DNA of 26,964 nucleotides from a virus. The notes beneath the pieces are model-generated. The model worked only from the letters and a program-made list of their open reading frames with translations. It searched no databases and had not been told where the DNA came from. Of this stretch, positions 7,218 to 15,230 are shown piece after piece (position 1 is the first letter of the stretch; the number at the start of each line of letters is the position of its first letter). Where the stretch lies: positions 1 through 26,964 of the IMG/VR virus record IMGVR_UViG_3300031602_000032, one strand, 5' to 3'. The translations under genes and the position numbers were made by a program.

Positions 7218-7847
7218 ATGTCAAAATTCACAGAGAAGAGAGCATTAAAAGCACAGATTGCTGCAGCTAAGAAAGCTGGTAAGTCTACTCAAACAATTGG
7301 CCGTTTACAATACAAGCTGAACCAACTCAGCAAAGACTCTAAAGGCACCGCCGTTAAGACTAAGTCAGGCGTTGTTAAAACTAAGACAGGTGTACTACGT
7401 CAAACAGATTCTTCTAAGAAGAAGCGTGTAGTAGCCAAGCGTACATCCCCACTAACAGGGCACCCTAATGCTACCACTGTAGTTAAGGCAGCTCCAAAAG
7501 CAACTCCAAAGGTAACTTCTACTAAGAAGGTAGTTAATAACGGAAGTCCACATCGTGGAAATAAGGCTGGCACTACTAATCCTAATCTTGGAGGTTCTGT
7601 TGTACGTAAGCGTAATGAACCTATTAAGAAGAAGACTGCCAGTAGTAGTAACGTAACTGTCACCCCTCTAGCATCTACTAAAATAACAAAGAGTAAGACA
7701 CCTTCAACTGGTACCTCTCCTTCATATACATTCAACATGAAAGAGGATTATTCTAAAGTGCCCCGCATCACAGGTAAACTGCCTGAGAAGAAGTTCCAAA
7801 CTAAGCGAGAGCAGTTAGAAGCATTCCGTAGACGTTTAAATAAATAG
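7218..7847 (+). CDS. Highly basic, low-complexity protein of unknown function
   Basis: A 209-residue protein very rich in Lys, Arg, Thr, Ser and Pro. Residues 1-35 may form a helix (EKRALKAQIAAAKKAGK). The middle (about 40-165) has runs such as VVKTKTGV, KKKRVVAKR and VRKRNEPIKKK and looks disordered, like a histone H1 tail. The last 40 residues end in a basic helical stretch (TKREQLEAFRRRLNK). The ribosome site AAGGAAAG is good. It sits between the coat and fibre genes, so it may be a DNA-condensing internal head protein or a head decoration, but nothing in the sequence proves either. Codon use looks like that of its neighbours. Confidence 0.75.
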   Translation: MSKFTEKRALKAQIAAAKKAGKSTQTIGRLQYKLNQLSKDSKGTAVKTKSGVVKTKTGVLRQTDSSKKKRVVAKRTSPLTGHPNATTVVKAAPKATPKVTSTKKVVNNGSPHRGNKAGTTNPNLGGSVVRKRNEPIKKKTASSSNVTVTPLASTKITKSKTPSTGTSPSYTFNMKEDYSKVPRITGKLPEKKFQTKREQLEAFRRRLNK

Positions 7848-7857
7848 GGAATAAGAC

Positions 7858-9471
7858 ATGAGTCTATACAGAGGAAGTGGTGGTGTAGGAAGTTCTAACA
7901 CTGATGCCACCATCACAGCAGTAACACAAAAAGCTTTAGAGGCAGCTAACTCTGCTACAGCTTCCTCTGTATCAGCCGCTAATTCTGCGTCTAGTGCTGC
8001 AGAGATTACAGGATTAATAACAACTACAACAACACTTCCTGCAGGCGCATCATCTACGTCCGTGTACAATTCAGTTACAGGTGTACTAGCCTTTGGCATA
8101 GCCGCAGGAGGAACTGGTGCTACTGGACCAACTGGTGCTGATTCAACTGTTGCAGGACCAACTGGACAAACTGGATTAACTGGATCTCGTGGTCCTATAG
8201 GTGCTGAAGGTGCTGATTCAACTGTTGCAGGACCAACTGGAGCTACTGGGCCAACTGGATCGGTAGGCTCAGATGGACCTACTGGAGCTACTGGTGCTAC
8301 TGGTGCTGATTCAACTGTTGTAGGACCAATTGGAGCTACTGGACCTATAGGATCCACTGGTGCTACTGGTGCTACTGGTGCTACTGGTGCTACTGGTGCT
8401 GATTCAACTGTCGTAGGACCAACTGGATCTACTGGACCTATAGGAACTACTGGTGCTACAGGACCCACTGGACCAACTGGTGCTGATTCAACTGTTGCTG
8501 GCCCTACTGGCCCTATAGGAACTACTGGTGCTGCAGGAGCTACTGGTGCTACTGGTGCTGATTCAACTATTGCTGGTCCTACTGGAGCTGCTGGAGCTGA
8601 CGGGGCATCAGCCCTTAATGGTGTAGAGGATAGTGAAGAATATACAGCTACGTCAGGACAAACCACTTTCTCTGTTACTTATGATGTAGGTTATGTAGAG
8701 GTATATCTAAATGGTAGTCGTCTAGATAACTCAGACTACACTGCAACTAATGGTACTTCTATTGTCTTAGACAGTGGTGCTGCTACAGGTGACACAGTAT
8801 TCATCCATTCGTTTGGTACATTTGTACTTTCTGACCATTATAGTAAGACGGCTGCTGATGCTCTACTGCTAGGAAAGGTGGATGATTCACAAGTACTGAC
8901 TAACGTACCAACAGGTGCTTTATTTACTGATACTAATACAACTTACTCTGTGGGCGATGGGGGTCTGACTCAAGTCAACTTCACAACAGCCGATAATACT
9001 AAGTTAGATGGTATAGCTGACTCTGCTAACAATTACACACTTCCTTCAACACTTCCCTCGTCTATGCTTACAGGAGCACTACCAGTAATTAGTGGTGCCT
9101 CCTTAACAGGAGTGGATGCTAGTCTTCTAGGGAGTGAGGCAGGTTCTTACTATGATGATAGAACCATAAATGCCTTAGGTAGTATCTCAGGTGCTACTAC
9201 AATTGCGTTAGGAAGTGGTACAAATGTTACTGCAACAATAACTGCTGCAACTACATTATCAATAACCCAAACTACATCCAGCTCAGTAAACACTGTCACC
9301 TTATACCTTGTAAACGCAGGTGCTTATGCAATCACTTGGCCTACAGGTACTGTTTTTAACCGTAACTCTTCACCTATTCTATCTAGTACTGGCGACACGA
9401 TAATCGTTTTAGAAAGCTATGACAATGGTACTAGTTGGTCAGGTGTGCAGGTGTGGAGAGACACAGCATGA
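7858..9471 (+). CDS. Collagen-like tail or surface fibre protein
   Basis: A 537-residue structural protein. Residues 1-83 are an Ala/Ser/Thr-rich helical anchor. Residues 84-249 are collagen-type Gly-X-Y triplets (GATGPTG and similar), interrupted six times by a GADST(V/I)(A/V)GP module whose four extra residues break the triplet register. The C-terminal part (about 250-537) is a beta-rich fibre with [35 protein letters not shown] and a closing [13 protein letters not shown]...YDNGTSW domain, as in many aquatic phage fibres. It should form a homotrimer and bind the host surface or decorate the particle. It is the first of two collagen-like genes here and overlaps the next gene by 4 nt (ATGA). 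Confidence 0.8.
   Translation: MSLYRGSGGVGSSNTDATITAVTQKALEAANSATASSVSAANSASSAAEITGLITTTTTLPAGASSTSVYNSVTGVLAFGIAAGGTGATGPTGADSTVAGPTGQTGLTGSRGPIGAEGADSTVAGPTGATGPTGSVGSDGPTGATGATGADSTVVGPIGATGPIGSTGATGATGATGATGADSTVVGPTGSTGPIGTTGATGPTGPTGADSTVAGPTGPIGTTGAAGATGATGADSTIAGPTGAAGADGASALNGVEDSEEYTATSGQTTFSVTYDVGYVEVYLNGSRLDNSDYTATNGTSIVLDSGAATGDTVFIHSFGTFVLSDHYSKTAADALLLGKVDDSQVLTNVPTGALFTDTNTTYSVGDGGLTQVNFTTADNTKLDGIADSANNYTLPSTLPSSMLTGALPVISGASLTGVDASLLGSEAGSYYDDRTINALGSISGATTIALGSGTNVTATITAATTLSITQTTSSSVNTVTLYLVNAGAYAITWPTGTVFNRNSSPILSSTGDTIIVLESYDNGTSWSGVQVWRDTA
8107..8607 (+). repeat. Collagen Gly-X-Y coding repeat with GADSTV modules
   Basis: Short DNA repeats of the type GGTGCTACT and GGTGCTGATTCAACTGTT recur through this stretch. 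They encode Gly-X-Y triplets and six GADST(V/I)(A/V)GP modules. The near-identity of the modules at DNA level makes this a likely site of slippage or recombination, and it also explains the long Pro/Val/Ala-rich open frame on the other strand. Confidence 0.8.
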
Positions 9472-10838
9472 GTCGTAATGTACTTGCTAGTGGTAGTTTT
9501 CTAACTACCTTCGATACGTCTTGGGCGACTTCTTTTGCGACGAACTTTTCCACGAATACATCGTACACTACTAATCGTATTACGTCCTTTCTAACAGCAT
9601 TCAATACGATTACAAGTTATTCAACCTCTTTCAACACCACATTTAGTACCTTAGTTCCTACCAACACTAGTAGAGCAACCAACAGGACTACAACTTATGT
9701 AACAGCCTATCCTGCAGTCTATGGAAACACTAGTAGAAGTACCAATAGAACCACAACTTATGCAACGCTCTATCCTGCAATCTACGCAAATACTAGTACA
9801 GGCACCGCCAGAACCACAACTTATTCAACGGCCTACCCTGCAACCTATAGGAACACTAGTGTCTCAACAAGCTGGACTACCAGTTGGAATACATTAGTAC
9901 CTGCTGTTAATAGGTCAACTTCCCAAAGCACTAGTAAGACCACTAGTCGAGCCACTGCTAGGACAACTTCAGTGAGTACCTCAAGGGCGACCACGGTCAG
10001 TACGTTAGTTACTGCAGCAAGTTCGCACTCTACAAGTAGAAGTACGAGTAGAAGTACTAGCTTTAACACTACCCAAACAGGTATGGCAGGGTTTAAATAT
10101 TATTACAATGCAAGCTGTTCTGGGTTCAAGAATCAAATACTCAACGGGTGTGTTGGTGGAACAAAAACCTTTGGTGGCTGTTATTGCATCAATACACCGA
10201 CTGGCAATGGTTACTTATCAATACAGTATTGCCCCTCATCATCATGTACTAAAAGTACCTCCCGTACGACATCTTTTACAACGACATGGACAACTTCTGT
10301 CGCTGCTTCTTATAGAAATACTAGTAGGACAACCGCTTTTCCTACTTCTTTCTCAACCAGCTTCACAACTTCTTTTTCAACGTCATATGCAACGTCATGG
10401 AGTACCTTAGTTACAGCAGCATTCTATCGAGGTACATCAAGATCTACGAGTCGCACTACGAGTTGGAGTACTCAAACTGCTGCAGGATATAACCAGAACA
10501 CGTCACGTACTACAGGTTGGACTACAACGTTTAGTACCCAAACTGTTGCAGCACGTTACCTTAATACCTCTCGTAGCACCGCTTTTAATACGGTTTGGAG
10601 TACTCAAACTGCTGCAGGATATAACCAGAACACCTCACGCAGTACAGCTTTGACCACTACGTTTAGCACAGGGGTTCCTGCCAACACTAGTAACGTGACT
10701 TCAAACGTCACTACATTAGCAACCCAAACTAGTAGGGCATCTTCACGTCAAACGACTTTTGCAACATCACATACTACTAACACTGGGAACTCAACGAGTC
10801 GCACGACTACGTTCTCAACCTCAAACTACACAGGATAA
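9468..10838 (+). CDS. Thr/Ser/Arg tandem-repeat protein with Cys-rich insert, probable virion fibre
   Basis: A 456-residue protein of extreme composition: Thr and Ser at about every second residue, with regular Arg and aromatic residues. The N-terminus repeats roughly every four residues ([12 protein letters not shown]). Then come about 21-residue units beginning NTSR and running through TNRTTTY to YPAVY. After a TSRST-rich stretch, a different domain with six cysteines interrupts at about 205-260 ([29 protein letters not shown]). A second array follows, with 22-residue units ([15 protein letters not shown]). There is no membrane helix or signal peptide. The pattern suggests an elongated beta-structure or fibre and is mucin-like. 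I know no function for it. It overlaps the collagen fibre gene by 4 nt and precedes a chaperone-like and a glycosyltransferase-like gene. Start ATG 9468 follows GGAGAG. Confidence 0.75.
   Translation: MSRNVLASGSFLTTFDTSWATSFATNFSTNTSYTTNRITSFLTAFNTITSYSTSFNTTFSTLVPTNTSRATNRTTTYVTAYPAVYGNTSRSTNRTTTYATLYPAIYANTSTGTARTTTYSTAYPATYRNTSVSTSWTTSWNTLVPAVNRSTSQSTSKTTSRATARTTSVSTSRATTVSTLVTAASSHSTSRSTSRSTSFNTTQTGMAGFKYYYNASCSGFKNQILNGCVGGTKTFGGCYCINTPTGNGYLSIQYCPSSSCTKSTSRTTSFTTTWTTSVAASYRNTSRTTAFPTSFSTSFTTSFSTSYATSWSTLVTAAFYRGTSRSTSRTTSWSTQTAAGYNQNTSRTTGWTTTFSTQTVAARYLNTSRSTAFNTVWSTQTAAGYNQNTSRSTALTTTFSTGVPANTSNVTSNVTTLATQTSRASSRQTTFATSHTTNTGNSTSRTTTFSTSNYTG
10463..10633 (+). repeat. 39-bp exact direct repeat within the Thr/Ser repeat gene
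   Basis: An identical 39-bp stretch occurs at 10463-10501 and 10595-10633, 132 bp apart, which is 44 codons or two 22-residue units. A diverged copy lies between them. Exact identity at DNA level over a protein repeat points to recent duplication or gene conversion. Confidence 0.8.
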
Positions 10839-10842
10839 CATC

Positions 10843-11340
10843 ATGCTCTACTTACGATTTGGCCCAGATAACCAGCCCATAGAGTTCCCAATTGAGGAAC
10901 GGGTACTAAGGGCTACCGTCACAGCAACACTGCCAGCGATGCTAACTGATGAAGCCCTTCTACCTTTTGGGTATGCACTTCTTTATCCAACAACTAAGAA
11001 CATCCCACAGGCCACTAAGACGCATAGGCTTGCTATAACAGATTGCGTTCGCGATGACACTATTGGTGTATGGGTACGGGTGTATGGCTTAGAAGAAATT
11101 GATAACGAGCATCTCAAAAGTGTACGGCTTGATAATAAATGGGAAGAGGTCAGATTCAACCGAGACAACATGATGAGAATACTTGAGTGGCGTATTTCAA
11201 GATGCTTACGTGAGACTAGGTTAGGCATAGAAACAACGGACGAGATAGGCGAGCTTGATGCCATGATGCAACAGCTAGCAGATCTCACAGAGGTGGAAGA
11301 CCCCTTCTTAATTAACCTAAGCACAATTGTAATGCTATGA
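10843..11340 (+). CDS. Tail-fibre assembly chaperone-like protein
   Basis: A 165-residue protein. The N-terminal part (RFGPDNQPIEFPI, then TLPAMLTDEALLPFGYALLYPT) and the later WEEVRFNRDNMMRILEW segment (near 100-116), followed by an acidic helical tail, resemble phage tail-fibre assembly chaperones, in which a W-x-x-x-R-x-x-R-D pattern precedes a helical end. Such proteins help fibres trimerise and usually lie immediately 3' of the fibre they serve, as here after the Thr/Ser repeat protein. The RISRCLRETRLGIETTDEIG part is unusual for the family. ATG 10843 follows AGGATA; upstream in-frame codons overlap the previous gene. The match is from memory of the family pattern, so confidence is moderate. 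Confidence 0.5.
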   Translation: MLYLRFGPDNQPIEFPIEERVLRATVTATLPAMLTDEALLPFGYALLYPTTKNIPQATKTHRLAITDCVRDDTIGVWVRVYGLEEIDNEHLKSVRLDNKWEEVRFNRDNMMRILEWRISRCLRETRLGIETTDEIGELDAMMQQLADLTEVEDPFLINLSTIVML

Positions 11341-12245
11341 AGTTCGCACAAGAGCTAATGACTAGTAAAACCGTCCAGCATGGCAAGATTGGAGATGCTG
11401 TTAGGTCTGGGAGAAACCAATGGGCTGAAAGCATGGAGCACTTGATAAGGTCAAAATCACCATACCCTTGCTCTTATGATGTATCCCAGACGCAAGACAC
11501 TAGGTTCAGTGAATATACTTATACTGAATTACTAGGAGGGGTGTGGGTAGCTACTCAGAGTGTTGAGATAAATGCCCGTATTATGAGTTTGGAATCCTCT
11601 AGAAAGAGTCAAGTCAAGCTGAGTCAAATACAAGATAGCATTACTGACAAATATGAGTCTGATGGAGGAGAGCATAAGCACAGTGGTGCGAAGAAGGTTG
11701 TCTTTATGCCTGGTCACAACATGATGGATTGCGCCTCTGTTGAGATGATACACAGGCTGGTTCACGAAGACCCTGAAGTGGTTATTAAACCGCACCCTAT
11801 TACTAATGACGAGTCTCTTAAATTTCTAGGTACTCGATTTGGGTGGGACAAGATTGCCAGTAGAGAAGTGAGTGGTAACAAGATGATGGCTGAGGCAGAT
11901 GTTGTATACACAACAAGTGCTTCAGAGTTCTCCTTGTCTGCAACAGCTTTAGGAAAAGAAGTAGTGAACATTTCCAACTTTTTCAATGAAGCTGTAGGTG
12001 CTTATTATCCTATATCTAGAGTTCTATTCATGGCTCATAAAGAGTCTGTAGCTAAGGCACAAGAAGTACTGTGTAATTTATTATCAGGGCAGGCTGGAAT
12101 CATAATGCCTTTTGTAGAAGATGTTGAATCGACGCTAACTAACTACTATCAGTACTCTTTGGACATTAAAGGGATGTACCAAGATTTTAGGGACAAGAGC
12201 CAGAAGAATCCAGCCAAACCAACAAAGGTCGAGAATCATGGGTAA
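11337..12245 (+). CDS. GT-B glycosyltransferase-like protein (capsule/CDP-glycerol transferase type)
   Basis: A 302-residue protein. The C-terminal half has hallmarks of the GT-B nucleotide-binding domain found in capsule-polysaccharide and CDP-glycerol-type transferases: VVIKPHP at 149-154, then an acidic helix, MAEADVVYTTSASEFSLSATALGKEVV at about 184-210 (the serine-rich loop, Glu197 and the A-x-G-K turn). The N-terminal half (1-110) is less recognisable, with a VVFMPGHN strand near 120. It would transfer a sugar or sugar-phosphate group to an unknown acceptor in the cytoplasm. The gene is embedded among fibre genes (ATGA overlap with the chaperone-like gene), so the acceptor could be a fibre or a host surface polymer. 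It is not a typical T4-type DNA glucosyltransferase by motif. Confidence 0.55.
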   Translation: MKFAQELMTSKTVQHGKIGDAVRSGRNQWAESMEHLIRSKSPYPCSYDVSQTQDTRFSEYTYTELLGGVWVATQSVEINARIMSLESSRKSQVKLSQIQDSITDKYESDGGEHKHSGAKKVVFMPGHNMMDCASVEMIHRLVHEDPEVVIKPHPITNDESLKFLGTRFGWDKIASREVSGNKMMAEADVVYTTSASEFSLSATALGKEVVNISNFFNEAVGAYYPISRVLFMAHKESVAKAQEVLCNLLSGQAGIIMPFVEDVESTLTNYYQYSLDIKGMYQDFRDKSQKNPAKPTKVENHG

Positions 12246-12405
12246 GAATCCTCAAGTTGCTAAAAGAATCGCGATATGTCAATCGTGTGAGCATCTCAAT
12301 CCCCTAGCCATCTGCAACAAATGTAAATGTTTCATACCAGCAAAGGTTAGGATCATGGGAGCCAGTTGTCCAATACTAAAGTGGACTGCCGCTACTAAAC
12401 CATAA
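12238..12405 (+). CDS. Small Cys-rich protein (phage zinc-finger type)
   Basis: A 55-residue frame that overlaps the end of the preceding gene by 8 nt. It reads AKRIAICQSCEHL, then CNKCKCFIPAKVR, then ASCPILKW, giving Cys14, Cys17, Cys26, Cys29, Cys31 and Cys44 and a closing CPxxKW. This R-x-x-x-C-x-x-C...C-x-x-C-x-C...CPxxKW pattern is one I recognise from small proteins of T4-like and aquatic phages, probably zinc binding, function unknown. It may be too short for automated callers but has the conserved cysteine layout and a proper ATG in an overlap context. Confidence 0.75.
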   Translation: MGKNPQVAKRIAICQSCEHLNPLAICNKCKCFIPAKVRIMGASCPILKWTAATKP

Positions 12406-12446
12406 GATATAACATAACTTAAACCATATTAAGGTAGGAACACAAA

Positions 12447-14831
12447 ATGAGCAAAGCAAGAGATATAGCAGATGGTGCAGGTTCTGTAGGAGCTACTGGA
12501 GCTACGGGTGCAGCAGGCGCTGATGGAGCTGATGGAGCTGACGGAGCAGTTGGCCCTGCTGGTTCAACTGGTTCCGCTGGCGCTACTGGCTCTGCTGGAG
12601 CTGATGGTTCAACAGGCTCTGCTGGTGCAACTGGACCTGCTGGTTCAACTGGATCTACTGGTTCCACTGGTGCTACTGGCTCTGCTGGAGCTGACTCAAC
12701 TGTCGTAGGGCCTACTGGCTCTACTGGTCCTGCTGGCTCTACGGGTGCAACAGGCTCTACTGGTGCTGATTCAACTGTAGCTGGTCCCTCTGGCTCTACG
12801 GGTGCTACTGGCCCTTCTGGATCTACTGGTTCCACAGGAGCTGCTGGTTCCACTGGTGCTACTGGCTCTGCTGGAGCTGATGGTGCTACTGGCTCTGCTG
12901 GAGCTATAGGTCCCGCTGGTTCTTCTGCAAACCTTACAGCCGTATCAGTAAGGAACACAAGTAAAGCTAAGACTGCTGTGGAAGGAATGACGTGGCTTAC
13001 TAATGCAGATAAGACTTTGTATAATACAGCAACGCAAACATACACTCAGGATAATAATGGCTACTGGCAGAACATACGCCCTTACTCCTCCTCTACAACC
13101 TACCCCGCTGGAGATCCTTCTTATAAGCGGAATGCTGTGCCCATGTATATGCTTAGTGGAGATGCAGAATATCTAGGTGATCCTACTAAGGTGCAGCCAC
13201 ATAATTATAATCACTATTCTAATGCTGCACATAAAGGTGCAAACTACATATATGGTGGTCCAGTAAGTGGAGCAGGTACAGTTACACCTACCCGACTAGT
13301 AGACCCTAATCCCGAACCTTCATGGAGAACCTCTGGATTATCCTATCAGTATCTATCAGGTAGTACTGAGGATGAAACAGGTAAATGGGGTAAGAACGTA
13401 GTAGGTGCAGGAGCAATAATCTCCTATTGCATAGTCCCTAATGGTACTACCTTAACTTCCGACCATGATGGAAATGCTGGTGTATCTGACTTTACGTTAC
13501 TAGGCTTTAACCCTAGAGCTGATCTTTTGGCAGTATTCCAAGAGATGTCTAGTGAGTGTAATGTTAAGTTTGTGGAGAGGGATTTTGATCCAGATAACCC
13601 ACTATCTCCTGATATGATAATAGGGTGTCTCCCAGCATTATCAGGTGCTATGGCCCATGCATACACTCCTAGAGTACCTACCCCGATAGTAGATAGTTCT
13701 AATGTAAATGACGAGTATACAACAACTTGGTCAGGCAACATAATGTTCAATAGTTTTGAGACTCAACACCTTGCACTACCAACCACACCCTATTCTATGT
13801 GGTATTCAGATTCTGTTGGAGGAACTCAATCTGCTAGTAAATATAATTTCAGATTAGCATTTAGACACGAGTTAACCCATGCTATGGGCTTTATGCATAT
13901 CCCAGATACAGATAGTGTTGTATACCCATTTATTGATCAAGGACAGTCAGACTACTACTTCTCTCATGGGGACATAGCAGGACTTCAGTACTTGTATGGT
14001 GTACCTCTAGTAGGGTCTGTAGGCACTGAGATAAAGACTAGTATAAACTCAGTTGAGAAAACAATTGCAACATTCACAGAGAACGAGGTGTTTCTAGGGG
14101 AAGGTGTTTATGTTAATCAAAATTCTCTAGCAGGTGATAAAGGTCTAGGAGGTTCAGGAACTGGCGCTACTGGTGCTACTGGCCCTGCTGGTCCTACTGG
14201 TCCTACTGGTCCTACTGGTGCTACTGGTCCTGCTGGATCCTCTTCACACAAGTCAGGTAGAGCCTATGTAGTGGCTTCTAATAGCGCCACTATTGCAGTG
14301 AACACAGCATCAATGCCTGCGGGTCTAAAGACAATGTCCTTAATAGGAAGTGTTGCAGGAGCTGCTGGTGTTATTGACTATAGCAGTGTAAATAATTACA
14401 CCTTTAGTGGTTATGGAGCATACTCGGAAGCGGCACCTTCAGTTAACATGAACTGGCTTACTAGTGGTGATAATATCACTAACGCTACAGGTCAGTATGA
14501 GACAACAACAGATAAAGGAGTCTACCTAGTAACTGGTGAAGTGACTATATCTGCTAGTACGGACATAGGTAATGTAAGAGTCTATGTGATTAATGCAGAT
14601 TGGGGTTTGCAAGATAAGAAGTATAGCTATGGTGGAGAAGGTAATCTTATATTTAATGCGACTACCTCTGACTACCGCAGGACATTTGCTACTACAATGC
14701 ACTCTAACAGGATTGGGTTACCAATTCAGTTCCGCTTAGTCGTTGAGACACTTCCTAGCGTAGTAGTAACTTATAACATACACACAGGCGCTGCCTTATT
14801 TGGTGTGACTAAGATAATGGATCTACCTTAA
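12447..14831 (+). CDS. Collagen-like fibre with embedded metzincin protease domain
   Basis: A 794-residue mosaic. Residues 10-157 are Gly-X-Y collagen triplets with two GADSTV(A/V)GP modules. Residues about 160-545 form a zinc-protease-like domain: an [12 protein letters not shown] strand, [32 protein letters not shown], then [11 protein letters not shown] at 474-484, a full HExxHxxGxxH zinc site, and [12 protein letters not shown], as in serralysin/matrixin (M10-like) metzincins. The usual Met-turn methionine appears to be Val (SVVYP, 490-494). Residues 570-598 are a second collagen segment, and about 600-794 a beta-rich head like C1q or fibre-tip domains. It should trimerise and present protease units on the virion. 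The ribosome site is AAGGTAGGA. There is no signal peptide. Confidence 0.8.
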   Translation: MSKARDIADGAGSVGATGATGAAGADGADGADGAVGPAGSTGSAGATGSAGADGSTGSAGATGPAGSTGSTGSTGATGSAGADSTVVGPTGSTGPAGSTGATGSTGADSTVAGPSGSTGATGPSGSTGSTGAAGSTGATGSAGADGATGSAGAIGPAGSSANLTAVSVRNTSKAKTAVEGMTWLTNADKTLYNTATQTYTQDNNGYWQNIRPYSSSTTYPAGDPSYKRNAVPMYMLSGDAEYLGDPTKVQPHNYNHYSNAAHKGANYIYGGPVSGAGTVTPTRLVDPNPEPSWRTSGLSYQYLSGSTEDETGKWGKNVVGAGAIISYCIVPNGTTLTSDHDGNAGVSDFTLLGFNPRADLLAVFQEMSSECNVKFVERDFDPDNPLSPDMIIGCLPALSGAMAHAYTPRVPTPIVDSSNVNDEYTTTWSGNIMFNSFETQHLALPTTPYSMWYSDSVGGTQSASKYNFRLAFRHELTHAMGFMHIPDTDSVVYPFIDQGQSDYYFSHGDIAGLQYLYGVPLVGSVGTEIKTSINSVEKTIATFTENEVFLGEGVYVNQNSLAGDKGLGGSGTGATGATGPAGPTGPTGPTGATGPAGSSSHKSGRAYVVASNSATIAVNTASMPAGLKTMSLIGSVAGAAGVIDYSSVNNYTFSGYGAYSEAAPSVNMNWLTSGDNITNATGQYETTTDKGVYLVTGEVTISASTDIGNVRVYVINADWGLQDKKYSYGGEGNLIFNATTSDYRRTFATTMHSNRIGLPIQFRLVVETLPSVVVTYNIHTGAALFGVTKIMDLP
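12474..12922 (+). repeat. Collagen Gly-X-Y coding repeat of the protease fibre
   Basis: Tandem nine-base units such as GGTGCTACT, GGTTCAACT and GGAGCTGAT encode collagen triplets. Two GADSTV modules are shared with the 8107-8607 array. A shorter array of the same kind lies at 14155-14240. The repeats give a long open frame on the opposite strand that is not a gene. Confidence 0.8.
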
Positions 14832-14876
14832 TATCTAATACACTGTTAAAACTTATATTCATTCGAGATAAATAAT

Positions 14877-15152
14877 ATGGAAGTTAATGCTAGATTTGAT
14901 AGATTGGAAGCTAAGATTGATAAACTAGCTGATGCTATGGTTAAGCTTGTTGAAATCGACACTAAGATCGATGGCTTACTAACACATAATAACACTCAGG
15001 ATAGTAGACTGAACAAGCACAGTGAGGAGTTAGATGAGCATGCTGTTAAGTTAGCTGTAGTGTCTAAGTCTAGTGGTGCTAATGAATGGTTTGTCCGCCT
15101 CCTGATAGCTGCCTTGGTTACAGGTGCGGCATTCATGATGCGAGATTCATGA
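14877..15152 (+). CDS. Coiled-coil protein with C-terminal membrane anchor (XhlA/holin-like)
   Basis: A 91-residue protein. Residues 1-65 form a heptad-rich coiled coil (RFDRLEAKIDKLADAMVKL), and residues 70-88 a single membrane helix (WFVRLLIAALVTGAAFMM). This order, soluble coiled coil then a tail anchor, resembles haemolysin XhlA and some small holin-partner proteins. It is followed at once by a zinc-ribbon microprotein (ATGA overlap) and a three-helix membrane protein, so a lysis role is plausible. Only a weak ribosome site (CGAGATA) precedes ATG 14877. The family link rests on architecture alone. Confidence 0.55.
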   Translation: MEVNARFDRLEAKIDKLADAMVKLVEIDTKIDGLLTHNNTQDSRLNKHSEELDEHAVKLAVVSKSSGANEWFVRLLIAALVTGAAFMMRDS

Positions 15153-15229
15153 GATGTTATATATGTAGTTCTTATGATGTAGCGGTTGGCTCCAAAGTGT
15201 GTAGAAACTGTAAGAAGAAAGGGACATAG
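15149..15229 (+). CDS. 26-residue two-CxxC zinc-ribbon microprotein
   Basis: A tiny frame that starts in an ATGA overlap with the preceding stop and ends one base before the next ATG. It encodes MRCYICSS, eight other residues, then KVCRNCKKKGT: Cys3, Cys6, Cys18 and Cys21, a compact Cys-x2-Cys-x11-Cys-x2-Cys knuckle with a basic tail. The perfect fit between two genes, the coupled start and the spaced cysteine pairs argue that it is translated. The size makes this uncertain. A zinc-stabilised regulatory or partner peptide is the likeliest kind of function; none is known to me. Confidence 0.55.
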   Translation: MRCYICSSYDVAVGSKVCRNCKKKGT

Positions 15230-15230
15230 T

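Noticed and set aside
7836-8666. Long minus-strand Pro/Val/Ala-rich open frame
   Set aside because: It is the antisense of the collagen Gly-X-Y repeats, whose codons give stop-free frames on the other strand. It has no ribosome site and overlaps a convincing plus-strand gene.
9468-10838. Variable region of a diversity-generating retroelement
   Set aside because: No reverse transcriptase gene or template repeat is seen in the window, and the repeats are tandem rather than a distant template pair.
12419-13045. Second long minus-strand Pro/Ala-rich open frame
   Set aside because: Same cause: antisense of the collagen array of the protease fibre.
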